DNA of 57,336 nucleotides from Fidelibacterota bacterium (GCA_013202495.1 JABMQQ010000249.1:1-57336); one strand, 5' to 3'. Shown: positions 37,545 through 46,697, counted from the first letter of the stretch. The notes: generated from the sequence alone by a model not told the origin. Numbers and translations are program-made.

Positions 37545-38240
37545 CTATCCCTTAATTATGTTTTGAATCTTTTCTTTGAGTCCTGGAATACGTGCTTGAC
37601 TGGCTGTGTCTGGAAGTAAATGACCTGGAAGGACGTCCAGGAAATATGGATTTGAATAAAGTTGATCCAACTCATGCTTGAGATAGGCACGAAGCTCTTC
37701 TGCAGACTCCAGAATCTCATCCACGATCTCCCTTCTTCCATCAAGAACTGTAATAATATCCTCCAGATCATGGCTTCCTAAAAAGTCAGCTGCTCCTCTC
37801 CCCTTAAATGCTTCAATCTTTGTTGCAATGAAATGTGGTGCAGAAGCAATTTTAATTTGGAGAGCTTCTCCAATGCGAATGAGCTTGGCTTTTTGTATTG
37901 TATCAGAATACCACCGGTTACTAAAACCTAAAATAGAAGCATCCGTCGGCATTACATCAATAGGCGTAGAATCGAGCAGCCATCTGCAGAGCGGTTGATC
38001 CTCGCCTGTAGCATTTTTAAATCCCAACATACGTAGCTGGTCTTCCAGACGATAATACTCCATATGCGATCCTATTTCTATGATTACATCAATATCGATG
38101 GTGGAGCGAGCTTCCGGTTGTGCCTCATCTGTCAACAAAAAACTTGTAATGGCTCCCCCAATAAAAACAACTTCATCGAGCAGAGGTCCCAATTGAGTCG
38201 CTACGCTTTGCAGTATGCTAAGATTTATTCTCTCATTCAT
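37545..38240 (-). CDS. nucleotidyltransferase-fold protein, toxin-like
   Basis: A 231-residue protein with the core of a DNA polymerase beta-type nucleotidyltransferase: GGAITSFLL (36ff) and the acidic STIDIDVII motif, a third acidic segment in TPIDVMPTD, and KIEAFKGRGAADFLGSHDLEDI resembling the conserved K..RD..D motif of AbiEii/MNT-type proteins. It overlaps the stop of the winged-helix gene by one base (TAATG), so the two are translationally coupled. That pairing and the position in a defence island suggest a toxin-antitoxin-like or phage-response module in which this protein is the effector; this is inferred by analogy with AbiE. Confidence 0.8.
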   Translation of the reverse strand: MNERINLSILQSVATQLGPLLDEVVFIGGAITSFLLTDEAQPEARSTIDIDVIIEIGSHMEYYRLEDQLRMLGFKNATGEDQPLCRWLLDSTPIDVMPTDASILGFSNRWYSDTIQKAKLIRIGEALQIKIASAPHFIATKIEAFKGRGAADFLGSHDLEDIITVLDGRREIVDEILESAEELRAYLKHELDQLYSNPYFLDVLPGHLLPDTASQARIPGLKEKIQNIIKG

Positions 38241-38752
38241 TATTTGCTCAAGCCTAGACGGCGCTCGAGGTTATCAATCGCTTTGTTGCGCTCCCGAGCA
38301 CGCCCCCCTCGAACTGCATCAACCAGGGCTAAAAGTTCATACAGCCCTGAATCTTTTTTGGCTGCCTCAGGTACGGATTTATAAAGGGGTGAGAACTCAT
38401 AGCCTCTTAGTTCACCATCCGGCGTGGGCCAGACGGGGTTTTCCCCAGCATCAATAAACTCTGAAGATAGTGGAGCAGCGGCTGATCCAGTTGGCATCCC
38501 ACGCGTCGGCCCTCCTCTATCGGGAGGAAATGCATATCTGATCCCATGTTTCAGAAATTCGAACAAGGCCTGTTTGATGGGACGACGTTGGCTGGGATCG
38601 AAGAGGCCGGAGTGTATGGCTCTTTTAATCCCGGCATGAACTTCAGCAGGGCTCATCACCAATTCATAGGCAAGTTGATTGTAGCTCCAGCGCTCAGATT
38701 CCTGGCTAACGAGTTTGAGGAGTATGACAATATCTTGTGGCTTTAGCATCAT
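38240..38752 (-). CDS. winged-helix regulator, partner of the nucleotidyltransferase
   Basis: A 170-residue protein. The N-terminus (about 1-55; LKPQDIVILLKLV, WSYNQLAYELVMSPAEVHAGIKRAIHSGLF) is a winged helix-turn-helix. The middle (about 75-125) is loopy and Gly/Pro-rich, and the C-terminus is helical. I do not know the family name. It starts at ATG 38752 (or 38749) with no ribosome site, because the promoter -10 ends just 5 bases before the ATG; the mRNA should be leaderless. A 17-bp palindrome in the promoter spacer is the obvious site for autoregulation. The nucleotidyltransferase gene follows by a one-base overlap. Confidence 0.8.
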   Translation of the reverse strand: MMLKPQDIVILLKLVSQESERWSYNQLAYELVMSPAEVHAGIKRAIHSGLFDPSQRRPIKQALFEFLKHGIRYAFPPDRGGPTRGMPTGSAAAPLSSEFIDAGENPVWPTPDGELRGYEFSPLYKSVPEAAKKDSGLYELLALVDAVRGGRARERNKAIDNLERRLGLSK

Positions 38753-38757
38753 GTTAT

Positions 38758-38786
38758 ATTTTATTCGCGAATCGCGAATATGTCAA
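38758..38786 (-). promoter_or_regulatory. sigma-70 promoter, leaderless
   Basis: On the minus strand TTGACA (38786-38781), a 17-bp spacer and TAAAAT (38763-38758) are followed after 5 bases by ATG 38752. Transcription should start at or next to this ATG. Both hexamers and the spacing are near consensus. Confidence 0.8.
38763..38779. promoter_or_regulatory. operator palindrome in promoter spacer
   Basis: ATTCGCGA-A-TCGCGAAT is a perfect 17-bp palindrome lying in the spacer and touching the -10 box. A protein bound here would block the promoter; the winged-helix protein encoded downstream is the likely ligand. Confidence 0.7.
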
Positions 38787-38793
38787 TGACTTT

Positions 38794-39138
38794 TTACAGC
38801 TCTGTATATTTCCTTGAATTACCTTTTGATTTGCTCACGGGGTATTTCTCAGCATTGAGTTTCATTTTTTTGAGAGCGGCTTCAATGGGATCAATACTGG
38901 TGACATCACAGAATCGCAGTAGGTAAACCAATATATAACCAACCTCATTTTCAACTTCTTCGCGTTTTTCCTCAACTTTAGTTGCGGATTTTTCAGTGGG
39001 AGTCCAGAGTAGGATCTCCTGGAGTTCGGAGACTTCAATCCCTAAGGCAATGGCCAGATCTTTTGGGTTGTGGAATTGTTCCCAGTCGCGGTCTTAGGCA
39101 AAATTTTTTATTTCAGATGAGAGCTTTTGTATATCCAT
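38794..39138 (-). pseudogene. MazG-like nucleotide pyrophosphohydrolase with in-frame stop
   Basis: Reading from ATG 39138 gives MDIQKLSSEIKNFA, then TAA (39096-39094), then DRDWEQFHNPKDLAIALGIEV and a full MazG-like domain to a normal end (NAEKYPV, KYTEL, stop at 38796-38794). The 114 residues match the small iMazG/dCTPase (RS21-C6) family over their whole length; the stop replaces the usual Lys or Arg before DRDWEQF, a one-base change. No start codon lies soon after it, so only readthrough would yield protein. In addition, the EExxD metal motif reads NEVGY, with Tyr68 for Asp. The gene begins 19 bp after the DUF2357 stop, so it was probably the third gene of that operon. A sequencing error cannot be excluded. 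Confidence 0.8.
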
Positions 39139-39157
39139 GGAAAGATTCTCTTTATAA

Positions 39158-41476
39158 TCAGTTTTGTTTAACACGCGCCATCATAAGCTCAGCCATACTA
39201 ACTGAAAAGGGTCGGCCAAAATTTCTTCCTTCAGGAAAATTGTTCAATTGCTCTACATCCCAAATACTATTGCCAAATACGTTCTGTTCAACTGGTTCAA
39301 GAGAAAACACAAAATACTGTTCCTTGGTTGGCGTTCTAGTATATTCCATTCTGGCTAATTCTGCTTTTGAGACAAGTCTGGGGTCAGAACTGACAATTCT
39401 CCAGAGATTGCGCGTGATAGTTTCTGATCCATATAATAATAGATAATTTGCACCTAATTCATCCTGCCCATACTTCAAAGGGCCACTCTGTTCATCTACA
39501 CGAATATTGTAAAGTTTCTTTTCTTTTATCCAGCCAAGCTGATCTCTATGATAATATCCAATGAGGACTGATTCGTCAGCTATCGGCCTTACACGAGTTC
39601 CATTGTAGGTTTCTGGTAATGCTTCAAAGACTCTCGATGATGGCGGATCTTTGTGTACATCATAAACGCGATAGGACAACTCTTCCCTCTGGGAAGCACG
39701 ATCTGCAAAATGTTCAACAACTTCCTTTAAAAATTCACGAAGAGGCTCCATATCCTCGCCGCTGGCAGAAGGTGCAATAGGAAATGCACCTAGCCCCGGG
39801 ATTATTTCGTGAAAACCTTGTTGCCTGTATGCCTCAGTTCCGGGATATAAAACATAGGCACCAGCAGTTCTCCGAATGGCATCCTTGTAGGCGTGCATTT
39901 TTAATAAGTCTGCACGCTTATAGGTGCCTTCTTTCTGTTCTCGCTTCTCCGCATTCAATTCATCTTCCAGTTTTTCTTCTGATAGCACTTCACCTTCTGG
40001 TGAGAGTAGATTGTTTAATCCTTCGATTTTATACTTGGCATCAAAGTGGATATGTACAATCAGTTCCTGCCTCTCTGCTTCTATCTCAGTGAATTCTGCC
40101 GGCCATATGGAAAGCGTATAATCAGGACGCATCTGCTTGGTCCAGCTACCGCTTGCTGGATATTTCGCTTTTCCAAAAGTCCGGTTGTAACTGAATTGTA
40201 CTTCAAGTTTACGTTCTTTGTGAAAATAATGTCCTTTCACAGGAAAATGTCTGCCTGATTTAAGTGTCAGGCCAAAACCATCATCTGTAGGTTGTATTAA
40301 ATCTTTTGTCGCAGCAGTCTCAATCGAAAAGATTTCCTTAACCAGGTACAAAAGCTTAAAAAACAGCCAGTATTCATATAGCGTGGCCACATCCCGTTTA
40401 CCGGCTTGATACTCATCATCCAATGTCTCCCAAATAAGTTTGGCCGCCAGATCGAACATAAGCCAGACTCTCAGAATTTCCCGGTAGCCCTCTTTTCGTT
40501 GAAGAACTGGACTGTTAAGCGGAATAGAAGTTAAATCGGAGACTTCTCTAAACATGGTATGATTCAGATACTCATCAAAGCGTTCCTCGAGAGATTTAGC
40601 TTCCCCATGGATTTGTGGTAGTTTATCCACTCCGTCGTACTTCTTCTCAACCTGTCTTCTGACCAGACTACAGAACTGACCAAATTCCAGCAAGGCATAC
40701 TTGACAAATCTGTTCTCTGGGGTGTCAAGTGTATCGATTTTGACTTCTGTTGTTAATTTTGATGGGATAGATGCCATCTTCGACCGTAACGGATGATCTT
40801 CAGGAATAGGGATTCTATCGTTTCTTGAGGCCAATTGTCTTAACTGTTTCGGTAAAATCCGCCGAGAACGACGAATATCATGTTCCTCAACTCGACGACT
40901 CCAAGTACTCACAGGCATTGCAATAACACGATGAACGGCACTTTGAAAAATCTTAGAATCGACAATAGTTTTTACAAAGGCAAAACGTTGATAAAGGGTA
41001 GTGGAATCGCCCTCATAGTCTACAGAAAATCTCTGGGTGACCGGTGAAGAGTGAACCATCAAAAGCTCAGTACACTCACCCGTAATATCTTCAAGCATTT
41101 TGCGATAATCAGAACGATAGTCTGTTTTTACAGAGCGTATTTCGATTGCAATTTCGTCAACTTCTTGCCCATTTTTAAGAACGGGAACTGCCAGTCTCCC
41201 AACATATATGCCAGGCACTATTCGACCTGTGTGTGTTTGACTTTTTCTTTTGGATTGTTTTACGATGCCCCTGGAAGTTATTCCTAATGTATAATCTGGC
41301 GGCAAGGCATAATCGTAGGAGCAACCTTCCTGAAGTTGAACCCGCTCTTCACCATTATCTCGAGCATCCTCCTGGGAGAGTTCAAGAAGTGTTGAAACAT
41401 CACCTTCAGGGATAATCGAAAGAACCCCCCCATTAATAATGGGGATCCTAACTTCAGCACCCTTATCGGAAGTCAT
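39158..41476 (-). CDS. DUF2357-like PD-(D/E)XK nuclease, McrC-like partner
   Basis: A 772-residue protein. The middle part (about 75-400) matches the DUF2357 type that pairs with McrB-like GTPases: VGRLAVPVLKNGQEVDEIAIEIRSVK, NRFVKYALLEFG. A PD-(D/E)XK nuclease core follows at about 440-560: MRPDYTLSIW supplies Asp, and HIHFDAKYKI supplies the D-x-K of the motif, then HAYKDAIRR. The C-terminal 150 residues are a separate domain (IGYYHRDQLGWI...YNIR...WRIVSS) that I cannot name and that may read DNA or RNA. Its ATG lies 3 bp after the McrB-like stop, so both form one operon. It should be the cleaving subunit of a type IV restriction system. Confidence 0.85.
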   Translation of the reverse strand: MTSDKGAEVRIPIINGGVLSIIPEGDVSTLLELSQEDARDNGEERVQLQEGCSYDYALPPDYTLGITSRGIVKQSKRKSQTHTGRIVPGIYVGRLAVPVLKNGQEVDEIAIEIRSVKTDYRSDYRKMLEDITGECTELLMVHSSPVTQRFSVDYEGDSTTLYQRFAFVKTIVDSKIFQSAVHRVIAMPVSTWSRRVEEHDIRRSRRILPKQLRQLASRNDRIPIPEDHPLRSKMASIPSKLTTEVKIDTLDTPENRFVKYALLEFGQFCSLVRRQVEKKYDGVDKLPQIHGEAKSLEERFDEYLNHTMFREVSDLTSIPLNSPVLQRKEGYREILRVWLMFDLAAKLIWETLDDEYQAGKRDVATLYEYWLFFKLLYLVKEIFSIETAATKDLIQPTDDGFGLTLKSGRHFPVKGHYFHKERKLEVQFSYNRTFGKAKYPASGSWTKQMRPDYTLSIWPAEFTEIEAERQELIVHIHFDAKYKIEGLNNLLSPEGEVLSEEKLEDELNAEKREQKEGTYKRADLLKMHAYKDAIRRTAGAYVLYPGTEAYRQQGFHEIIPGLGAFPIAPSASGEDMEPLREFLKEVVEHFADRASQREELSYRVYDVHKDPPSSRVFEALPETYNGTRVRPIADESVLIGYYHRDQLGWIKEKKLYNIRVDEQSGPLKYGQDELGANYLLLYGSETITRNLWRIVSSDPRLVSKAELARMEYTRTPTKEQYFVFSLEPVEQNVFGNSIWDVEQLNNFPEGRNFGRPFSVSMAELMMARVKQN

Positions 41477-41479
41477 AAT

Positions 41480-43672
41480 TTAGGCTTCTGCGTAGCTCGT
41501 AAAACCATCATCCCTAACACGTGTGTACATTCGTTTCAGCTTTTCGTAAGAGAGTGGGTACTTAATGTCGCTGTCTTCTTCCTGTTCATGGAAAGCGTCC
41601 CCGGTCTGATCCACCAGACAGAGCTGTCCAATACTCCATAAAATTTTCTCCAGTTTCTTTCGTGAACCATGAAGTTTGGGCAATAGCTTCTGCATGATTA
41701 CAGCATCAATAATTTCAGTGTCATTCATTTCACCATCAGCCAACTCAGTACACACTGAAATGAATCTATTGATCTCAGCGGCTGTTCTATAACCAAACTC
41801 GGCACCAGCCTCCTGGAGCTTACTGAAGAAGGGGATTAGAATTGCATCAAGGCTAGGGGCTGGTGGGAGCCTTGTGTTTGCTTTTGCTACAAAATCCTGC
41901 CCCATGGAGGCACCTTTTCCTTTGATGGAGTTCATATTCAAACTCTCAGGCATTTTTAAATAAGATTCCATTTCAGTCTCTTTAATACGGAATTCTAGGA
42001 CGTTTGCACGATCTAGAACTTTAGGACTGAACATATATGTGGTTTCATCAATATTCACAGTGCCAATGATAAACAAATTTGGGGGTAATGAAATTTCCGC
42101 TGGAACATCACAATCTATCCACTCATCCCCTTCAGGGTGAAGTGTAATTATTCTGTGAACAGATTCCATTGCAGATAGGAAGTCAGCGAAATAGCGCTCC
42201 ACATGAGACATATTCATTTCGTCCAAGATTAAAAAATAGGGTAGACTTGGATTTTGGGTAGCGTTAAGAATTAGATCTAAAGCGCCATTATCCGGTTTTA
42301 CATACTTACCCGAATCTAGTGCATTAGGATAACCAAGTAGTGGTTCGCGATTTGTCCAGTCAGAACCTACAGCTATCAAACAATATTGACTTGAAGATTC
42401 AGAAATCCAGATTGACAATGCTTCTGCCATTTTTGTTTTGCCAGAACCAGAAAGGCCCGTGAGAATAATAAACGGTTTCGTGAGGTGGGATGCAACATAC
42501 CGATGCAATAGAGAGAGAGGAAACCATAAGTGAGCTTTTTTTAGTGATTCACTAAATTCGTAAAGTTTTAGCGGTATTTGTTTTAGCCTAGATTCAATGA
42601 CCGCTGGCTCTTTCTCATTTGAAGATTTGAGGTCTAATGTCTTATAGAATTCAACTAATTGAGCAAGGTCATTCTCAACCTCATACGCGGAAAGGTCATT
42701 AGGTTTATAAACACGATACACTAAGGAATCTCCATATTTATAAGGTTCTTGCTTATATTCCCTTAAAAATAGTGTTGAAATTGTTTCTACGGACGAGTCT
42801 AGATGCCAAGAATTTTTGGGAGGATTCGTTGCGGAAAGTCCATATGCAAGGATTAAGATATTTTGTTTTTTATAGTATAGGAAAACAGGATAAATACCAT
42901 TTTTCACTTCTTGACCATCTCTAAAGAATCCCAGCCAAGGAACCTTAGAAAGACCCCCAGCCCCAAATCTTAGTTTGACAGTTAAGTCCAAAAACGTTTT
43001 TGGGTAATCTTTGGTAGTTTGATCTTCTGTTTTTGCTTGTTCAACAAACTTTTTGACAAAAAAGAACATCTTGTCTGGGCCAAACTTTTCCCATAATTCT
43101 TTCCCATAGCTAATAATATCTTGGTGTTTGGGCTGGTATTTGGAAATAATCCTATACATCTCACTACTAGTCAATTCCCCCTTCCCATTCTCACCATAAA
43201 ATTCTATAATTCTTACAAGCACGTCCTTCATAAATATTGGCACAATGAGCTTGGGGTTATAATGAAATGCCACTTTCCATTTAAAAACATGTCCTAAGTC
43301 TACTTTATCAATATTTTGGAACTCTCCCGATACAGCAGATTCGGCAATGTCCACAATCATCGCGCGGACGGTAAAAAAAGCTTCCTTTGCATCTGCTCCA
43401 TATCGAGTGTGCCAGGCATAAATTCCATCTGTTGAATACCCCGACCTTGAGACTTTTTTGGACGTATCCTTGCGCTTGTAGATTCCAAACTTGTAAGCTG
43501 AACCGCCCCACATACTACCAACTTTGTCTAACCTTGATTCTAGCCACCTACAAAAAGAATCGTCATCTCCAACATTTGTATATTCTTCAAGCTTCATGTT
43601 CTTGAGTCGTGCAATTGGCCAAACGTCCAAAAATTCATCCAATAATGGCCTATATTCTTTAAGTAGTGCCAT
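41480..43672 (-). CDS. McrB-like AAA+ GTPase of a type IV restriction system
   Basis: A 730-residue protein. N-terminal domain of unknown fold (1-about 210; DDDSFCRWLESRL, GGSAYKFGIYKR), then a MrcB_N/DUF3578-like domain (about 225-345; GAGGLSKVPWLGFF and YPVFLYYKKQ), then the AAA+ core (about 375-650): Walker A GLSGSGKT (406-413), Walker B ILDEMN (482-487) and sensor region TVNIDETTYMFSPKVLDRA. In McrBC this hexamer recognises modified DNA and drives cleavage with the partner nuclease, here the DUF2357 protein 3 bp downstream. Ribosome site GAGGGGG precedes ATG 43672. The target (modified DNA, or RNA as suggested for CoCoNuT relatives) cannot be read from sequence. Confidence 0.9.
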   Translation of the reverse strand: MALLKEYRPLLDEFLDVWPIARLKNMKLEEYTNVGDDDSFCRWLESRLDKVGSMWGGSAYKFGIYKRKDTSKKVSRSGYSTDGIYAWHTRYGADAKEAFFTVRAMIVDIAESAVSGEFQNIDKVDLGHVFKWKVAFHYNPKLIVPIFMKDVLVRIIEFYGENGKGELTSSEMYRIISKYQPKHQDIISYGKELWEKFGPDKMFFFVKKFVEQAKTEDQTTKDYPKTFLDLTVKLRFGAGGLSKVPWLGFFRDGQEVKNGIYPVFLYYKKQNILILAYGLSATNPPKNSWHLDSSVETISTLFLREYKQEPYKYGDSLVYRVYKPNDLSAYEVENDLAQLVEFYKTLDLKSSNEKEPAVIESRLKQIPLKLYEFSESLKKAHLWFPLSLLHRYVASHLTKPFIILTGLSGSGKTKMAEALSIWISESSSQYCLIAVGSDWTNREPLLGYPNALDSGKYVKPDNGALDLILNATQNPSLPYFLILDEMNMSHVERYFADFLSAMESVHRIITLHPEGDEWIDCDVPAEISLPPNLFIIGTVNIDETTYMFSPKVLDRANVLEFRIKETEMESYLKMPESLNMNSIKGKGASMGQDFVAKANTRLPPAPSLDAILIPFFSKLQEAGAEFGYRTAAEINRFISVCTELADGEMNDTEIIDAVIMQKLLPKLHGSRKKLEKILWSIGQLCLVDQTGDAFHEQEEDSDIKYPLSYEKLKRMYTRVRDDGFTSYAEA

Positions 43673-44010
43673 GTGCCCCCTCTTTCGATTTATTAAGAAT
43701 ATGCTTCAATTAAATTTGATATGCCCGTGTTGTGCTATTGCTAGTTGTGGCGTTCTTCTGATATTGTATCTACCATTTGTATGTCTCGGAATGTAAGTAT
43801 TAATGATTTTTTTCAAACTCCTCAGATACGATTGAGGTAGTATGGTCTTTAGTTTGAAATTGATCTAAGACAGTGTTCATTTTCGAACCAAAATCTATTG
43901 GGGATACTATTCTTTTGGGTCGGTTTGAATTACTTCCTAGATTATCAAACTCATTTTATTGAAATATCTATGATCATTTAGCACGTCATTATCCTGAATG
44001 GGGAGTTTTT
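43673..44010. other. 338-bp divergent intergenic region, no gene seen
   Basis: A/T-rich DNA between the McrB-like gene (leftward) and the metallophosphoesterase (rightward). It must hold both promoters, but I see no strong hexamer pair, palindrome or reading frame. Confidence 0.5.
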
Positions 44011-44925
44011 ATGAAATTACGTCTGAAGCCTTTAAGCATTTTTCTTGCTGTTATTCTATTGGGGTGTCAGTCTGAATCCAAATCAAAACCATTGTTTCAG
44101 TTCGCCTTTCTCACAGATATCCATGTTCAACCTGAACGAGATGCTGTGGAGGGGTTTCGTAAGGCAATTGACCATACCAACCGTCTTAAACCTGAATTTG
44201 TCATTACCGGGGGCGACCTCATCATGGATGCTCTGAGTCAAAGCAAGGGACGTTCAGATTCGCTCTACCAGATCTATGCTGAATTGAGCCAGGGGTTCGA
44301 CATGCCTGTCTATAACACCATGGGGAATCATGAGGTTTTTGGTCTGTATAAAGACAGTGGCATTGCACCTGATCATCCAGAGTATGGGAAACAGATGTAT
44401 CTGAACCATATGGGAATGGAGCAACCCTATTATTCTTTTGATCATAAGGGCTGGCATTTCGTGATCCTGGATGCCATTGGCTTTACTGAGGATCGCCGTT
44501 ACATCGGTGAGATCGATTCAATTCAGCTTGAGTGGTTGCGGGAAGACCTTAAGACCCTTGATAAAGAAACTCCCCTGGTACTCTCAACTCACATTCCCCT
44601 GGTTTCAGTGGTACCCCAATTGGTGGGAGGAGGCCAGGCCAATGCCGGTGCAGGATATCTGGTTACCAATACTGATGAACTGATGAAGATCGTCAAACCC
44701 TATAATCTGAAATTGGTCTTACAGGGTCATCTACACCATGTTGAAGATGTGTATTTTAATGCTACTCACTTTGTGACAGGTGGAGCGGTATGTGCGAGAT
44801 GGTGGCTTGGTCCACAAGAAGGCATGGAGGAGGGCTTCATGATGTTTGAGGTCTTTCCAGATAGTATCAGCTGGAGTTACATCGATTATGGCTGGGAAGT
44901 CATCCAGGAGCAAATTGACGTATAG
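44011..44925 (+). CDS. calcineurin-like metallophosphoesterase lipoprotein
   Basis: A 304-residue secreted lipoprotein (lipobox ILLGC, Cys19). It has all metallophosphoesterase motifs: D-x-H in FLTDIHVQPE (35-37), GGD (about 68-70), GNHE (about 108-111), His in LSTHIPL and the C-terminal GHLHH. Two metal ions should hydrolyse an extracytoplasmic phosphomonoester or diester; the domain resembles the acid phosphatase/PhoD-like lipoproteins of the FCB group, exact substrate unknown. GGGGAG lies 6 nt before the ATG. It is the only plus-strand gene within the 37.5-46.7 kb defence region and may be chromosomal background rather than part of it. Confidence 0.9.
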   Translation: MKLRLKPLSIFLAVILLGCQSESKSKPLFQFAFLTDIHVQPERDAVEGFRKAIDHTNRLKPEFVITGGDLIMDALSQSKGRSDSLYQIYAELSQGFDMPVYNTMGNHEVFGLYKDSGIAPDHPEYGKQMYLNHMGMEQPYYSFDHKGWHFVILDAIGFTEDRRYIGEIDSIQLEWLREDLKTLDKETPLVLSTHIPLVSVVPQLVGGGQANAGAGYLVTNTDELMKIVKPYNLKLVLQGHLHHVEDVYFNATHFVTGGAVCARWWLGPQEGMEEGFMMFEVFPDSISWSYIDYGWEVIQEQIDV

Positions 44926-44970
44926 ATTCTTGAACCAATTGATTGACTATGAACTGGTAACAAAGATAAT

Positions 44971-45912
44971 TTAGGATGATAGTCTTATTAGGTTTTGTTT
45001 TTTCCATTGATAGGCAGGTGATTTAGAGATTCTCTCTGCTAGTTCACTCCTAACGAGTAATTCAAGATCTATCTCTCCAGTAGCGTCAAATTCTTTGAAA
45101 CTATCTAATTCTGTCTGATTCAGATTGGTTATTGAGTTAATAACTTTTTTTGCCCCATCCTTCATTGTCTGCATTTCTGGATGATCACCTCGAATTAACA
45201 TAGGCTGTAGATTCCGTTGCACTTCTCCCGGGGTGACTTGATCCCATTTTGGCGGTAAAAGATCTGCATGAGACTCACTGGCTGTCAACAATGCATACAG
45301 AAATATCTCATGTAGCATATTCTGATCTAGTTCAACTCCCAATTCACTGATTCTATACAAATCATAAAGATCCCGAGCAGTATATCTGGTTAGAAATGCT
45401 CTGGTTTTCCCTGCAAGTAATTCGATAAGGTTGAGGGTTGGGAAGGATAGTTTTTCGCCCCACTTATTGAATTCAAGTATGTCTATATCTAATATTGTGA
45501 TTCGTTCGATAAAGTTAAGATCAAGCTTTAATGCGTCTGGACCTCCATGAAGAGTTATATAGCCCAGCTTGTACTGAAGAAGTGCATGGGACTCTCTTGT
45601 TTGCTCCACATTGTATTCTGTAGAAAACACTTTCGGAATAATTGACTCAATGTTCCTACGTGCTACTAAAGCTTGGTCTCTTTCTAATTCACCCATGTAA
45701 TTGAGGTCAACATCAACCGATAACCTTGGAATTTCTAGATGAAAAAAATTCAGGGCCGTACCTCCTTTTAGTACAAACTGGTCTTTCAATAGCGGGTGAG
45801 AATTAAATACTCTCAAAACATCAAGGAGCCTTAAAGCCTTTTCCAGCGGACCGAAATGAAATTGGGTTTGGTCTGCTAGCTCATCAAGTTCGTGCTTGGT
45901 ATATTCTAACAT
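44971..45912 (-). CDS. abiEii: AbiEii nucleotidyltransferase toxin
   Basis: A 313-residue toxin of the type IV AbiE toxin-antitoxin and abortive-infection family. Conserved motifs: FVLKGGTALNFF (47ff), the acidic SVDVDLNY, a third acidic segment LKLDLNFIER and the C-terminal KTRAFLTRYTARDLYDLY (K..RDxxD). AbiEii family members are GTP-binding nucleotidyltransferases that stop growth until phage replication is limited. It lies 2 bp after the antitoxin stop and should be cotranscribed with it. Its 313 residues fit the family's usual size, and no motif is missing. Confidence 0.92.
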   Translation of the reverse strand: MLEYTKHELDELADQTQFHFGPLEKALRLLDVLRVFNSHPLLKDQFVLKGGTALNFFHLEIPRLSVDVDLNYMGELERDQALVARRNIESIIPKVFSTEYNVEQTRESHALLQYKLGYITLHGGPDALKLDLNFIERITILDIDILEFNKWGEKLSFPTLNLIELLAGKTRAFLTRYTARDLYDLYRISELGVELDQNMLHEIFLYALLTASESHADLLPPKWDQVTPGEVQRNLQPMLIRGDHPEMQTMKDGAKKVINSITNLNQTELDSFKEFDATGEIDLELLVRSELAERISKSPAYQWKKQNLIRLSS

Positions 45913-45914
45913 AA

Positions 45915-46697
45915 TTAATAATCCCTACGGTTTCTGAGCGTTTTAGGAATCATCAAGTTCCACCGAGAATCGCGGTAATTACCACTTCGCTTTGAGGATA
46001 TTAAGTAAACCGGGTCCAGTGGTCTTTTCTTTTGCATACGGTTTAGCTTTTCAGGCCTAACAAACCATTGGTCTTGTTTTTGTTCAAGCAACCACCCGAG
46101 CCTCATCTCCATGCTAATTGATGTATAGTAAGAATCTACGTATTGCATAAGTTTGCTTAGATCAAGCCAGCTAACCCCTTCTAAGCTCCTTAAAAACTCA
46201 TCTATACCCATATATCGATCTGAGTGTTTTAGTCCTTCTAATACAGTTCTTTCCGAATCCAAGACTTGGACTTTAACATCATCAACCACCTTTTTTGTCA
46301 CCCCAAAATCAAGATTTTCTCGAAAATATTTATACGTTTTCCCTTGATAGTTGAAACTACGTGGAACTTTTTTGTTTTTTAAACTCACAGCTATCTGTAT
46401 TTGAGATGACTCGCTGTACGCTTCCCCTCGAATAGCCATGGCAGAATGAAAAGCTATTACTGCATCATTCTCTGACCGTGATGCTACCAACCAAGGAGAG
46501 ATTGAGATCTCCCTTTTTCCCCACTCATTTGGCTGCCGCAAATAGAGCAGTCCAGGTTTTATGCGTTGAGCTTTACCGCTAGCCACTAACCATTTTATTG
46601 AGCCGTTAGTCTTTTCTACATTTCCAGAGAAAAAGCGTATGATTTCTTTACGGCGTACAACTTTATATCGCTTGAATTCCTCATATACTTCTATCAT
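45915..46697 (-). CDS. abiEi: AbiEi antitoxin / autorepressor
   Basis: A 260-residue antitoxin of the AbiEi family. An N-terminal winged helix-turn-helix (about 1-50; RYKVVRRKEIIRFFSG, GSIKWLVASGKAQRIKPGLLYL) binds DNA and the C-terminal part (DSERTVLEGLKHSDRYMGIDEF) carries antitoxin activity. AbiEi proteins repress their own operon by binding inverted repeats upstream of the start. Here a perfect 11-bp inverted repeat lies at 46771-46798, with a matching half-site at 46713-46729 close to the start. The toxin gene follows 2 bp downstream. Confidence 0.9.
   Translation of the reverse strand: MIEVYEEFKRYKVVRRKEIIRFFSGNVEKTNGSIKWLVASGKAQRIKPGLLYLRQPNEWGKREISISPWLVASRSENDAVIAFHSAMAIRGEAYSESSQIQIAVSLKNKKVPRSFNYQGKTYKYFRENLDFGVTKKVVDDVKVQVLDSERTVLEGLKHSDRYMGIDEFLRSLEGVSWLDLSKLMQYVDSYYTSISMEMRLGWLLEQKQDQWFVRPEKLNRMQKKRPLDPVYLISSKRSGNYRDSRWNLMIPKTLRNRRDY

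Noticed and set aside
38982-39446. 154-codon plus-strand frame
   Set aside because: It lies opposite the MazG-like pseudogene and the DUF2357 gene, both clearly supported on the minus strand.
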